A stretch of DNA of 64,000 bases, from positions 248,001-312,000 of the forward strand of contig JAAMEZ010000021.1 in NCBI GenBank assembly GCA_013322215.1, written 5' to 3'. This DNA is from Martinezella rhizogenes (GTDB lineage Bacteria; Pseudomonadota; Alphaproteobacteria; Rhizobiales; Rhizobiaceae). Position numbers and translations under genes: made by a program. Positions 25,191 to 35,483 of the stretch are shown here, piece by piece. Each line of letters starts with the position of its first letter. The first letter of the stretch is position 1. Under the pieces are notes generated by a model. The model was not told where the DNA came from, did not search any database, and worked only from the letters and a program-made list of their open reading frames with translations.

Positions 25191-26468
25191 ATGGCATCGA
25201 AGAACGAACTTTCACTCGTCAATGCAATCAGGGCGTCTCGGCGCCAGTTTATGATCGGCACGGGCGCTGCCCTGGCTGCCACGGCTCTTTATCGTCCGGC
25301 AATTGCCAATGGCGGCGAAGTGACGATCATTTCGGATATCGGCAATGCCGACCAGCGGGCCGTCCTTGACCGCATTGCTGCTGATTTTACCAAGAAGACG
25401 GGGACGAAAGTCACCATCAACAATATGGATCACGAGGCCCATAAGACGGCTATCCGCAGCTATCTCGTCGTCGGCGCCCCTGATATCTGCTTCTGGTTCT
25501 CCGGCAATCGAATGAAGGCTTTCGTCGATCGCGGACTGTTCGACGACATTTCCGACCTGTTCGTGAAGGAAGGCTACAGCGACAAGCTGGGCGCCACCAT
25601 GACGGCCGTCACCGTCAACGGCAAGCAGTATGGTCTGCCGCTTGGCGGCATTCTTTGGGGCCTTTTCTATCGCAAGGACGTTTTCGCCGAGAAGGGCTGG
25701 ACGGCGCCGAAGAACTGGGACGATTTCCTGAAATTCGGCGAGGCGGCGAAGTCGGCCGGCATGACCCCGATCAGCATGGGCACAAAGGAACTGTGGCCGA
25801 CCGGCGGCTGGTTCGATCACATGAACCTGCGCATCAACGGTCTCGACAAGCACCTTGCCCTCATGGAAGGCAAGATTCCCTATACCGACCCGATGCTGAA
25901 GCCGGTCTTCGACAAATGGGAAGAGCTCATCAAGGCCAATTTCTTCTCTGCAAGCGGCCCATCCTTCGGCTGGGAACAGGCGGGCGCGGCTCTCGCACAG
26001 AAGAAGGCGGCGATGATGGATCTCGGAGGCTTCATCAAGTCCGCCTTCCCGGCAGGCGACGAGGCCCAGATTGCCTTCGCCCCCTTCCCTGAAATCGTAT
26101 CCGGCGTCGAACGCTATGAGGACTTCTCGGTCAACTCGGTGCATATCCCGGCCAAGGCGAAGAACCGGCAAGGTGCGCGCGATTTTCTCGCCTATTTCTA
26201 TCAGCCGGAAAACCTCGGCGCATTCCTCGAAGCCGAAGGCACCATTCCGCCGCGCAACGATTGCCCGCCGAGCAAGGATCCCTTGGTCAACATCGCCGTA
26301 GAGTCGCTCAAGACCGTGAAGGGAACGTCGCAATATTATGACCGCGACACCGATCCCGACATGGCGCAGGACGGCATGAAGGGCTTCCAGGAATTCACGG
26401 TCAAGCCCGAGCGGCGCGACCAGATCCTGGCGCGGCTCGAAAAGACCCGCGCGCGCATTTTCAAATAG
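25191..26468 (+). CDS. Sugar ABC transporter binding protein (CUT1 family), Tat-exported
   Basis: The 425-residue binding protein of the SBP_bac_1 type starts with a twin-arginine signal (ASRRQFMIGTGAALAATAL). The mature part shows CUT1 features such as YGLPLGGILWGLFYRKDVF and NWDDFLKFG. The ATG at 25191 has GGGAGGAAAA upstream; an earlier in-frame start at 25167 would extend the signal. Two permeases, an ATPase and a GH42 beta-galactosidase follow, so the ligand is probably a beta-galactoside or galacto-oligosaccharide. A large GC-rich hairpin follows the stop codon. Confidence 0.9.
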   Translation: MASKNELSLVNAIRASRRQFMIGTGAALAATALYRPAIANGGEVTIISDIGNADQRAVLDRIAADFTKKTGTKVTINNMDHEAHKTAIRSYLVVGAPDICFWFSGNRMKAFVDRGLFDDISDLFVKEGYSDKLGATMTAVTVNGKQYGLPLGGILWGLFYRKDVFAEKGWTAPKNWDDFLKFGEAAKSAGMTPISMGTKELWPTGGWFDHMNLRINGLDKHLALMEGKIPYTDPMLKPVFDKWEELIKANFFSASGPSFGWEQAGAALAQKKAAMMDLGGFIKSAFPAGDEAQIAFAPFPEIVSGVERYEDFSVNSVHIPAKAKNRQGARDFLAYFYQPENLGAFLEAEGTIPPRNDCPPSKDPLVNIAVESLKTVKGTSQYYDRDTDPDMAQDGMKGFQEFTVKPERRDQILARLEKTRARIFK

Positions 26469-26482
26469 TCCTCCCGGACCAA

Positions 26483-26528
26483 GGCGCGGCGGGCCAGGAG
26501 TCTTGCGGCCCGTTGCTCCCGCCGCGCC
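26483..26528 (+). terminator. Long hairpin after the sugar-binding protein gene
   Basis: GGCGCGGCGGG (26483-26493) and CCCGCCGCGCC (26518-26528) form a perfect 11-bp stem. The loop itself can pair (GGCC with GGCC). It lies 14 bases after the binding-protein stop and 60 bases before the permease gene. It likely acts as mRNA stabiliser or attenuator between binding protein and membrane genes. Confidence 0.65.
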
Positions 26529-26588
26529 CATCTTCAAGATGTGCGCCTCCCGAGGCGCCGAGAACTATCGAACCAAGAAGTCTGAGCC

Positions 26589-27464
26589 ATGTGGAAAAAA
26601 CACAGGAACTGGCTGACGCCTGTCCTCTTCATTGTGCCGGGATGCATCCTGTTCGGAACGATCATCATCGCTTCCTCGGTGGAATCGATCTGGATATCGT
26701 TCTTCGATTGGGACGGTGTCGGGCAGAAGACCTGGGTGGGATTTGCAAACTATTCAGAACTCTTTGCCGATCCGCAATTCTACGTCTCGCTGAAGAACAA
26801 CATCATCTGGCTCGTCATGTTCATGGCGGCACCGCCGCTCGGGCTGGCGCTGGCACTCCTCGTCAACCAGCAGATCGCCGGCATGCGGATCTTGAAGTCG
26901 CTCTTCTTCATTCCGCTCGTGCTTGCGACCGTCACGGTCGGCGTCGTCTTCGGCTGGGTCTATGATCCGAATTACGGGCTTCTTGCTCTCATCTTCGGTC
27001 TTTTCGGCGCAACGGCGCCTGCCTTGCTCGCCGACGAGCATTTCGTCACCTTCGCCGTGGTCGCAGCCGCGCTCTGGCCGCAGATCGCCTTTTGCATGGT
27101 GCTTTTTCTCGCCGGCCTCAACAATCTGAGCTCTGACATCATCGGAGCCGGACGTGTCGATGGCGCGCGCGGCTGGAACATGCTCTGGCACGTCGTGTTG
27201 CCGCAGTTGCGTCAGGTAGGTTTCATCGCCCTTGCCGTTACCGTCGTCGGCGCATTGCGGTCCTTCGACATGATTGCAGTGATGACATCTGGCGGCCCCT
27301 TCGGCTCGTCGGAGGTCCTGGCCTACCAGATGTACGAGCAGTCGATCTTCTCATACCGGTTCGGCTATGGCGCAGCGATTGCCACCATCCTCTTCGCAAT
27401 CATGATCGTTTTCATCACCTGGTATCTGCGCGTCATGATACGCATGGAACGGGAGACACGCTGA
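26589..27464 (+). CDS. Sugar ABC transporter permease, MalF/UgpA type
   Basis: A 291-residue permease with six hydrophobic segments. The N-terminal helix (LTPVLFIVPGCILFGTIIIASSV) is followed by the CUT1 core with LFFIPLVLATVTVGVVFGW. The EAA loop is GAGRVDGARGWNMLWHVVLPQLRQVGF. It pairs with the next gene, whose ATG overlaps its TGA by one base. It forms the channel for the galactoside importer. Confidence 0.92.
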   Translation: MWKKHRNWLTPVLFIVPGCILFGTIIIASSVESIWISFFDWDGVGQKTWVGFANYSELFADPQFYVSLKNNIIWLVMFMAAPPLGLALALLVNQQIAGMRILKSLFFIPLVLATVTVGVVFGWVYDPNYGLLALIFGLFGATAPALLADEHFVTFAVVAAALWPQIAFCMVLFLAGLNNLSSDIIGAGRVDGARGWNMLWHVVLPQLRQVGFIALAVTVVGALRSFDMIAVMTSGGPFGSSEVLAYQMYEQSIFSYRFGYGAAIATILFAIMIVFITWYLRVMIRMERETR

Positions 27465-28315
27465 TGTATCCTCGCCCCATTCCCGAAGAAAAGCCAGCGC
27501 TTCGCGGCCTTTATGCCGGCTTCGTCGGCCTCATCCTCATATTGTGGCTGCTACCGCTCTTTGCCGTCATGCTGACAGCCTCCAAGACGGCCGATGAGAT
27601 CATGGCCGGCAAATACTGGACTTGGCCCGAGCATTTCAATCTGTTCGAGAACTTCCAGTCGGTCTTCCAGCAGACGAACATGTGGGGCTACTTCATCAAC
27701 AGCCTCATCATCACCCTGCCTTCCGTATTGCTGGTTCTCGTGTTCTCGACGCTGACCGGCTATGTGCTCGCTCGCTATAATTTTCGTGGCAATGCGCTGC
27801 TCTTCTCGCTTTTCGTCGGCGGCAACTTCCTGCCTGCGCAGATCATGATGATCCCGGTACGCGACCTTATGGTCTCGGTCGGCCTGTACGACACCTATTT
27901 CGCGTTGATCATCTTCCACGTCGCCTTCCAGACCGGCTTTGCGACCCTGTTCATGCGCAATTTCATCGCGGCTCTGCCCGACGAATTGTTCCAGGCGGCG
28001 CGCGCGGAAGGCGCCTCCCCCTGGCAGACAATGCGCCACGTCGTCATACCGCTGATGCGGCCGGCGCTCGCAGCATTGGCGATCCTGATCTTCACCTTCG
28101 TCTGGAACGATTATTTCTGGGCGATCGTGCTCACCCAGAGCGATGTCGTGAAGCCGGTGACCGCAGGGTTGAACAACCTCAGAGGCGAATGGACGTCTGC
28201 CTGGAATATCGTGGCAGCGGCAACATTGTTCGTCGCCGTTCCGCCGGTCCTAATGTTCTTCCTGATGCAAAAACATTTCATCGCGGGCCTGACCATGGGC
28301 GCCGTCAAGGGCTGA
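27464..28315 (+). CDS. Sugar ABC transporter permease, MalG/UgpE type
   Basis: The 283-residue partner permease has the MalG-type N-terminus (LYAGFVGLILILWLLPLFAVMLTASKT), the domain motif NSLIITLPSVLLVLVFSTLTGYVLAR and the EAA loop RAEGASPWQTMRHVVIPLMRPALAAL. One-base overlap with the upstream permease shows coupling. The ATPase gene follows after 39 bases. Confidence 0.93.
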   Translation: MYPRPIPEEKPALRGLYAGFVGLILILWLLPLFAVMLTASKTADEIMAGKYWTWPEHFNLFENFQSVFQQTNMWGYFINSLIITLPSVLLVLVFSTLTGYVLARYNFRGNALLFSLFVGGNFLPAQIMMIPVRDLMVSVGLYDTYFALIIFHVAFQTGFATLFMRNFIAALPDELFQAARAEGASPWQTMRHVVIPLMRPALAALAILIFTFVWNDYFWAIVLTQSDVVKPVTAGLNNLRGEWTSAWNIVAAATLFVAVPPVLMFFLMQKHFIAGLTMGAVKG

Positions 28316-28354
28316 CGCGCGCCGCACCGTTTGAGACGATTTGGAGTATCATTC

Positions 28355-29506
<1,152 letters not shown>

Positions 29507-29523
29507 AGAAAGCTTGTGATCTC

Positions 29524-31665
29524 ATGAAAGTTTTGGAAAGAAAGCCGCTCTCGGTCTGGCGGACGCTCAATCTCGACGGCTTCATGGTCGGCGTGCCGCA
29601 TTATCCCGAACATGTCGACGAGAGCTATTGGGATCGCGATGCCGAACGCATGGCAGCTGCCGGTTTCAACGCCGTTCGCATGGCGGAGTTCGCCTGGCAC
29701 ATCATGGAGCCGCATGAAGACCATTTCGACTTCTCGCTCTTCGACAAGGCGATTGCCGGCCTTGCCAAGCACGGCATCAAGACCATTCTCTGCACGCCGA
29801 CGGCAACGCCGCCGCGCTGGCTGACGGCAAAATATCCGGAAGTCCTGCGCGTCGATGCCAATGGCAGGCAGGCAAGCCATGGATCGCGCCAGCATTGCGA
29901 CACGACGAGCCCGGTGTTGCGCGTGCACAGCCAGCGCATCACCCGCGCCATGGCCGAACATTACCGCGACAATCCTCACGTCATCGGCTGGCAGACGGAT
30001 AACGAGCTGAACACGACGACCTCCGAAAGCTACTCGCCATCGGCGCTCATCGAATTCCAGAAGTTCTGCCGCGCCAAGTACGAAACGATCGAAGCTCTGA
30101 ACTTTGCCTGGGGCGGCGACTTCTGGGCAACGGCCTATCAGACATTCGACCAGATCGTCTTCCCGAAGCCGATGAACCCGTCCTTCTCGAGCCCCGGTCA
30201 TGTGCAGGACTATCACCGCTTCCTTGCCTTCGCGACGGCCCTCTTCCAGCACGATCAGGTGGAGATCCTGAGAGCCACCAATTCCGAATGGTTCATCTTC
30301 CACAATCTCGGCAACCTTGCCGACATCGATTTCCGCGGCCAGTTCGGCCAGGATCTCGATTTCATCGGCTTCGACATCTATCCGTTCCTCTATGACGAGA
30401 TGCGCCGTGGCGGCGGCCATGCGATCACGCAGGCTTTTCATCTCGACCAATGCCGGGCTTATTCCGGCAATTTCATCGTTCCCGAACAGGCCTCCGGCCT
30501 CGGCAGCCAGCCGGGCTTTTCTTCCTCAGTGCCGGAGCCTGGCGAGATGCGCCGCATGGCGATGACTTCCATTTCGCGCGGCGCTGACGGTTTGATGTTC
30601 TTCCGTTGGCGGCCGGCGCATTTCGGCGCAGAAATCTACTGGAACGGCATTATCGACCACGATGACGTTCCACGCCGCCGTTACGAGGAAGCCAAGCAAT
30701 TCGCATCGGACATCCGCAAGATCGAGGACAAGTTGCTCGGCACCACCGTCCGCATGGATATTGCCATCGCCGGCGCGGATTTCGACAATCAGGAAGCCTA
30801 CAAGACCTATGCAATCGGCCTGCCAAGCCCGATGCAGGATGCCGCCCATCTGCACCGCGCGTGCTACCAGGCCGGTATCGCCTGCGGCTTCATCCATCCG
30901 GAAGATGATCTCTCGCGCGTCAAGGCGCTCTATGTTCCCCATTGGGTCATGTGGAAGGAAGAGTGGTCGCCAGCAGTGGAGAAGTTCGTCGCCGATGGCG
31001 GCACGCTCATCCTGTCGGCTATGACGGGAACCCGCGACGACAACAACCACATCATCCGCACCCAGGCACCGGGCAAGGCGCTCTCGGAGCTTTCGGGGGT
31101 GCATGTCTATGAATTCGGTCCGGTCTCCGCCCCAGGAGCGGATGGGCTGTTTACCGGCTTCCGCGAGGGCGGCATTGGTGGTCACCAGCCGTCGCCACGT
31201 CCGGCGGCAACCTCCGCTTCGCGCAAATATGCCTACACGATCGGCAATCGTCAGCTGGAAGCCGGCCATCTCTACGAGAAGCTGGAGACAACAGCGGACA
31301 CGGAAACTGTTGGCCGCTGGTCCGATCGCTTCCTCGAAGGCACGCCAATGTTGACGCGCCGCCGGCATGGCAATGGCCAGGTCTACTACCTCGGCACCTA
31401 TCTCACCGCGCCGCTTGCGGAGGTCATTCGCGAGCTTCTCGTCAGCAAGGGTGTTACCACGCCACTGGTGCAGGATCTGCCTAATGGTGTCGAAGTGTCG
31501 CTCCGCGAAGGTGACGGCAGGACGCTGCTGTTTGTGCTCAATACGGAGCATGAAACGAAGATCGTCAATCTGCCGTCCGGTACCGACCTGCTGACCGGCA
31601 AAGCCATATCGGACACAACCGAACTCGCCGGCTACGGCGTATTGGTGATCGAGCAATCGGCCTGA
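29524..31665 (+). CDS. Beta-galactosidase, glycoside hydrolase family 42
   Basis: The 713-residue enzyme has the GH42 TIM barrel at the N-terminus (GVPHYPEHVDESYW, near residue 23). The acid/base Glu is at about 161 (WQTDNELN) and the nucleophile Glu probably at about 321 (FIVPEQASG). A trimerisation (GATase-like) domain and a C-terminal beta domain follow. No signal peptide is seen, so it acts in the cytoplasm on imported beta-galactosides. It is the last gene of the importer operon, 17 bases after the ATPase. The gene order resembles the lac operon known in Agrobacterium, but the divergent regulator here is ROK. Confidence 0.93.
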   Translation: MKVLERKPLSVWRTLNLDGFMVGVPHYPEHVDESYWDRDAERMAAAGFNAVRMAEFAWHIMEPHEDHFDFSLFDKAIAGLAKHGIKTILCTPTATPPRWLTAKYPEVLRVDANGRQASHGSRQHCDTTSPVLRVHSQRITRAMAEHYRDNPHVIGWQTDNELNTTTSESYSPSALIEFQKFCRAKYETIEALNFAWGGDFWATAYQTFDQIVFPKPMNPSFSSPGHVQDYHRFLAFATALFQHDQVEILRATNSEWFIFHNLGNLADIDFRGQFGQDLDFIGFDIYPFLYDEMRRGGGHAITQAFHLDQCRAYSGNFIVPEQASGLGSQPGFSSSVPEPGEMRRMAMTSISRGADGLMFFRWRPAHFGAEIYWNGIIDHDDVPRRRYEEAKQFASDIRKIEDKLLGTTVRMDIAIAGADFDNQEAYKTYAIGLPSPMQDAAHLHRACYQAGIACGFIHPEDDLSRVKALYVPHWVMWKEEWSPAVEKFVADGGTLILSAMTGTRDDNNHIIRTQAPGKALSELSGVHVYEFGPVSAPGADGLFTGFREGGIGGHQPSPRPAATSASRKYAYTIGNRQLEAGHLYEKLETTADTETVGRWSDRFLEGTPMLTRRRHGNGQVYYLGTYLTAPLAEVIRELLVSKGVTTPLVQDLPNGVEVSLREGDGRTLLFVLNTEHETKIVNLPSGTDLLTGKAISDTTELAGYGVLVIEQSA

Positions 31666-31697
31666 CATCGCCCATGATATCTACGGCGCCGGGAATG

Positions 31698-31717
31698 AAA
31701 CTTCGGCGCCGAAGTTT
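31698..31717. terminator. Bidirectional terminator, perfect 20-bp palindrome
   Basis: AAACTTCGGC (31698-31707) is followed directly by its reverse complement GCCGAAGTTT (31708-31717). Because A-runs and T-runs flank the GC core on both sides, the same hairpin can terminate transcripts from both strands. It sits between the convergent beta-galactosidase and shikimate dehydrogenase genes. Confidence 0.75.
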
Positions 31718-31750
31718 TGGAATTTAGATTCTTCGATCACTGATCGGCTT

Positions 31751-32620
31751 TTAGGCACGCAGCGAATTGAAATGCTGCATCATGCGCTCTGCCGCCGGAC
31801 GAATGCCGGTGAACAGTTCGAACGCCTTCACCGCCTGGAATACCGCCATGCCGCCGCCGTCGAGAACACGGCACCCTGTCTGCCGAGCGAGTTTCACCAA
31901 CTCGGTCTCGATCGGGAAATAGACGATTTCGGCGACCCAAAGACGATCGGATAGAAGTTGCGCGTCGAGCGGCAGCCCGGGATGAGCGGCCATGCCGGTC
32001 GGCGTTGCATGAACCAGACCATCAGCTGCATCCAGTGCCACGGCAAGGTCATGACCAATCGAGAAACGGCAAGCGCCATGTGCTGGCTGCAGCTGATCCA
32101 CGAGAGCCTGCGCGCGCAAGGGGTCGAGATCGAATATCTCTATGGACTGCGCGCCCATTTCAGCCACCGCATGGGCAACGGCAACGCCGGCGCCGCCAGC
32201 GCCCAGCTGCACAACGTGATCGAGCGAAACTCCGGTCAATCCGCGCCGGAAACTTTCGGCAAATCCCCACCAATCGGTATTGTGGCCGATCCGGCGCTGC
32301 CCATCAAAAATGATCGTGTTGATGGATCGCAGTGTCTGAGCATCAGGCGACAATTCATCCACCAGTGCCACGGCCGCCTGCTTACAAGGATGGGTGATGT
32401 TGAGGCCGGCAAAGCCCTGCGCCTCGGCTTCATCGACGAGAGCCGGAAGGTCCGATACGGAGAGGCCGCGTACATCAAGGTCGATGAGGTCGTAGTGATA
32501 GGATAGGCCGCAATGTTCGCCCTCGCGCATATGCATGGCCGGCGTCAGCGAGCGGCCTATCCCGGCACCGATCAATCCGACATGAAGTTGACGAGGAGCA
32601 ATGGCCGCTTGAGTGTTCAA
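31751..32620 (-). CDS. Shikimate/quinate dehydrogenase family protein
   Basis: A 289-residue AroE-family enzyme. The substrate-binding domain has GRSLTPAMH and the catalytic Lys motif NITHPCKQ, with the partner Asp in HNTDWWGF. The NAD(P) domain has QLGAGGAGVAVAHA. The start is TTG at 32620, preceded by a strong GGGAGGAAAGA ribosome site. Its neighbours are a dehydroshikimate dehydratase fusion, a TetR regulator and a transporter, so it probably oxidises shikimate (or quinate) for breakdown rather than for aromatic amino-acid synthesis. It has its own promoter with an operator at 32671-32690. Confidence 0.9.
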   Translation of the reverse strand: MNTQAAIAPRQLHVGLIGAGIGRSLTPAMHMREGEHCGLSYHYDLIDLDVRGLSVSDLPALVDEAEAQGFAGLNITHPCKQAAVALVDELSPDAQTLRSINTIIFDGQRRIGHNTDWWGFAESFRRGLTGVSLDHVVQLGAGGAGVAVAHAVAEMGAQSIEIFDLDPLRAQALVDQLQPAHGACRFSIGHDLAVALDAADGLVHATPTGMAAHPGLPLDAQLLSDRLWVAEIVYFPIETELVKLARQTGCRVLDGGGMAVFQAVKAFELFTGIRPAAERMMQHFNSLRA

Positions 32621-32670
32621 TCTTTCCTCCCGAGCAGCAAAACCAAGCCATGCTGCAGGCTTGTCCGTAA

Positions 32671-32697
32671 AATGTACGAACTAGTACGTAAAGTCAA
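32671..32697 (-). promoter_or_regulatory. Promoter and TetR-type operator of the shikimate dehydrogenase gene
   Basis: TACGAACTAGTACGTA (32675-32690) is a palindrome with one mismatched pair. On the minus strand it lies between a -35 TTGACT (complement of 32692-32697) and a -10 region CATTTT/TACATT just below 32677. The 15 bases 32671-32685 are identical to those at 36977-36991 in front of the transporter gene. A regulator bound here would block RNA polymerase. Confidence 0.7.
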
Positions 32698-32758
32698 TAT
32701 AAGACGCGCTTTCAGGCCTCCGGGAAACGTCGGCCCCAATCAAACGGCTCTGGCACCG

Positions 32759-33430
32759 TCAGGCCATCTCGGAGGAAGGATGTCTCAGAAAAGCAAGGAT
32801 CGCATCGACGATCAGAGACTTATGCCGCTTCTTCAAGGCTTCGGACGACAGGTCACGCTCGAAGATCGCCCCGAAAGTATGCCGATTGGAAACGCGGAAA
32901 AAGCACTGGGCGCTGATCATCATATGCAGATCGACCGGATCTACCTTGCGCACGAAGCTGCCATCGGCGTAGCCCCGTTCGAGGATTTGCGTGATGATAT
33001 CGATGACGGCGATGTTCATCTGCGACAGGACGACCGAACGCTTCATATGTTCGGCGCGATGGATGTTCTCAATGCTGACCAGTCGTACGAAATCCGGATT
33101 CTGGTCGTCATGATCGAAGGTGCTTCCGATCAATTGCGCCATGGCCTGAACGGGCGGCATGTTTTCGAGATCGAGCTCGCTCTCGAGCGTGCGGATCTTC
33201 GTATAGGCCTGCTCCAGAACGGCGAGATAGAGCCCTTCCTTGCTGCCGAAATAATAGTAGATCATCCGCTTCGACGTCTTGGTGCGCTCGGCGATCTCGT
33301 CGACGCGCGCACCGGAAAAACCGGCTGCGACAAACTCCTCGGTGGCAATCTTCAGAATATTTTCCTTGGTCGCGTCTGGATCGTTCTTCCGCGTGAGGCG
33401 CTCGATCTTGGCCGCTTGCGCTTTGGTCAT
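32759..33430 (-). CDS. TetR family transcriptional regulator
   Basis: A 223-residue TetR protein. The DNA-binding domain is at residues 20-70 (TKENILKIATEEFVAAGFSG, then VDEIAERTKTSKRMIYYYFGSKEGLY). The C-terminal part is a ligand and dimer domain. The start at 33430 is chosen because the upstream in-frame TTG at 33478 has no ribosome site. It lies inside the shikimate cluster on the same strand and is the best candidate for binding the shared ACGAACTAGT palindromes, probably as a repressor released by a shikimate-pathway compound. Confidence 0.9.
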   Translation of the reverse strand: MTKAQAAKIERLTRKNDPDATKENILKIATEEFVAAGFSGARVDEIAERTKTSKRMIYYYFGSKEGLYLAVLEQAYTKIRTLESELDLENMPPVQAMAQLIGSTFDHDDQNPDFVRLVSIENIHRAEHMKRSVVLSQMNIAVIDIITQILERGYADGSFVRKVDPVDLHMMISAQCFFRVSNRHTFGAIFERDLSSEALKKRHKSLIVDAILAFLRHPSSEMA

Positions 33431-33513
33431 GCCTTGCCCGTCTTCCTGGGTTTGTCTCTGCCCATCATTGAAGATCAAAGCTTTAACACAGGCTCCACGC
33501 CAATGGGGAGAGC

Positions 33514-35400
33514 CTAAAGTTTCGGCAGACCAATCGGTCGCAGATGCCGCCTCAGCGCTGCTATGCGAAAGATGGCATTGGCCGCACCATAGCCACGATA
33601 GCCGCTGCGCTGGACGATTTCGAAGAAGAAGCCTTCGCCGTAGGTCGGGCTGTAAAGCTGGAAATATTCACCATGGTCGTCGCGATCATAGAGAATGTTG
33701 TGGGCCTTCAAGCGATCGGTGAAAGCCGGCTCCAAACCGAATCTCGCCTCCAGATCGTCATAATAGTTGGGCGAGATCATCAAGGTGGCAAAGCCGTTAT
33801 CCGACAACGCGGCCGCAGCCGCAAAGATATCATCGGTCGCAAACGCCAGGTGCTGAATGCCGGAGCCAAAAGTTTCGGCGATGAAATGGCCGGCGAGCGT
33901 GTTGCGATTTTCCGCGCCATTCAGCGTGATGCGCAAGGTGCCTTGTTCGTTTTCGACGACCTGGCTTCGAACGACGCCGGCCGGATCGATAATATCGACC
34001 ATCGGCGTCTTATGCGCCTTCAGTATCGCCGTATAAAAGAGCAGCCAGGTCAGCAACTCCTCATATTTCATCGTCTGCGCGACATGATCTATGCCCGTCA
34101 GCCCGACCGGCCGCAGATCGGTGTCGTCATTGACCGGATCGAATTCGATCTCCCATATGCGGGCGAGCGCGCTTCTGCGATCGAGGAAATACAGGATGCC
34201 GCCGCCGACGCCCCTGACGGCAGGCATTTCGATCTCGCCGGGATTCAGTGGCTGTTCAAAACGTTCGGCACCCAGGGCCACGGCTCGCGCGACTGCGGCT
34301 TCGGCATCATCAACCCATAATCCCATCGCATAGGCCGACTGCCCGTGCAGAGCATAGGAGGCACCGGCAAACCCATCCGGATCGGTGTTGACGACGAGAT
34401 TGATATTGCCTTGCCGGAAGACGTCGACGCGCTTGGTCTTGTGGCGCCCGACATGGCGAAAGCCCAGGGCACGCAGCCGATCCGCGAGCACTGATGTCTC
34501 CGCCTCATCGACGGTAAATTCGATAAAGGCAACGCCCTCCACCTCGGCGCGCGCCGGCATCGGCGGCAAGGTGAGGCTGCTGCTTTCCGCGCGACGAACC
34601 TGGTCACCGAGATAGATGAGAGAGCGCCTGCCATCGACGGCAATCGCGGTCGGCAAACCACCACGAAACTGGTCGTTGAAAATCTCCAGCGAGAGATAGC
34701 CGTCGTAGCCAGTCGCGGCGACGGCCTTCATGAATTCGAGCGCGGGAAGATCACCCTCGCCCGGCATGTTGCGGAAATGGCGGCTCCAATAAAGGAGATC
34801 CATGTCGATCAACGGCGCGTCGGCAAGCTGGATGATGAAGATCTTCTCTTTCGGGATCGATCGGATCGAATTGACGTCGATCTTGCGCGAAAGCGTATGG
34901 AAGCTGTCGAGAATGAGCCCGATATTCGGGTGATCGGCCCGACGGACGATTTCCCAGGCGTCGCGATGATCGTGAATGTGCCGTCCCCAGGCGAGCGCCT
35001 CATAGCCAACGCGCAGGCCGCGCCTGGCCGCTCTTTCGCCGAGCTCGAAGAAATCGGCCGCGGCTCGATCGATCCCGCCCAGCGCAACGGACGAAACGTT
35101 CGAACAAACGAGAACGAGATCGGTCCCCATCTCCTGCATCAGGTCGAACTTGCGTTCGGCGCGATCGAAGGTTCGGCTGCGCAGGGGTTCGGGCATGCCC
35201 TCAAAGTCCCGGAAGGGCTGAAAGAGCGTGATCTCCAGCCCATGATCCCTGACCATCTGGCCGACCTGGCGCGGCGATTCATCGAAGGCGAGGAAATCAT
35301 TCTCGAAGATTTCGACACCATCGAAACCTGCCTTGGCAATGGCCTGAAGCTTTTCCTTGAGGTCACCACTGATCGAAACGGTCGCAATCGAGGTTTTCAT
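33514..35400 (-). CDS. 3-dehydroshikimate dehydratase fused to a hydroxyphenylpyruvate dioxygenase-like domain (QuiC type)
   Basis: This 628-residue protein has two parts. Residues 1-280 are a sugar-phosphate isomerase/epimerase-like TIM barrel with metal ligands expected in FDGVEIFENDF, LILDSFH and LSLEIFND. Residues about 290-625 form a vicinal-oxygen-chelate domain pair with metal-site segments GIDHVAQTM, GIQHLAFATDD and GEGFFFEIVQR. Such fusions in pseudomonads convert 3-dehydroshikimate to protocatechuate in the N-terminal half. The role of the C-terminal half is not settled. It links shikimate dehydrogenase to the protocatechuate route. Confidence 0.9.
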   Translation of the reverse strand: MKTSIATVSISGDLKEKLQAIAKAGFDGVEIFENDFLAFDESPRQVGQMVRDHGLEITLFQPFRDFEGMPEPLRSRTFDRAERKFDLMQEMGTDLVLVCSNVSSVALGGIDRAAADFFELGERAARRGLRVGYEALAWGRHIHDHRDAWEIVRRADHPNIGLILDSFHTLSRKIDVNSIRSIPKEKIFIIQLADAPLIDMDLLYWSRHFRNMPGEGDLPALEFMKAVAATGYDGYLSLEIFNDQFRGGLPTAIAVDGRRSLIYLGDQVRRAESSSLTLPPMPARAEVEGVAFIEFTVDEAETSVLADRLRALGFRHVGRHKTKRVDVFRQGNINLVVNTDPDGFAGASYALHGQSAYAMGLWVDDAEAAVARAVALGAERFEQPLNPGEIEMPAVRGVGGGILYFLDRRSALARIWEIEFDPVNDDTDLRPVGLTGIDHVAQTMKYEELLTWLLFYTAILKAHKTPMVDIIDPAGVVRSQVVENEQGTLRITLNGAENRNTLAGHFIAETFGSGIQHLAFATDDIFAAAAALSDNGFATLMISPNYYDDLEARFGLEPAFTDRLKAHNILYDRDDHGEYFQLYSPTYGEGFFFEIVQRSGYRGYGAANAIFRIAALRRHLRPIGLPKL

Positions 35401-35483
35401 TGTTTCATCCCGTTACTTGACGATTTTCAACAAACTCATCCGCGATCGCGACACGTTATCGCCATCAAGATCAGACGCGACGG

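Noticed and set aside
25212..26537. Long minus-strand frame (441 codons) opposite the CUT1 binding-protein gene
   Set aside because: Antisense shadow of a gene with a Tat signal and binding-protein motifs; no own ribosome site or motif.
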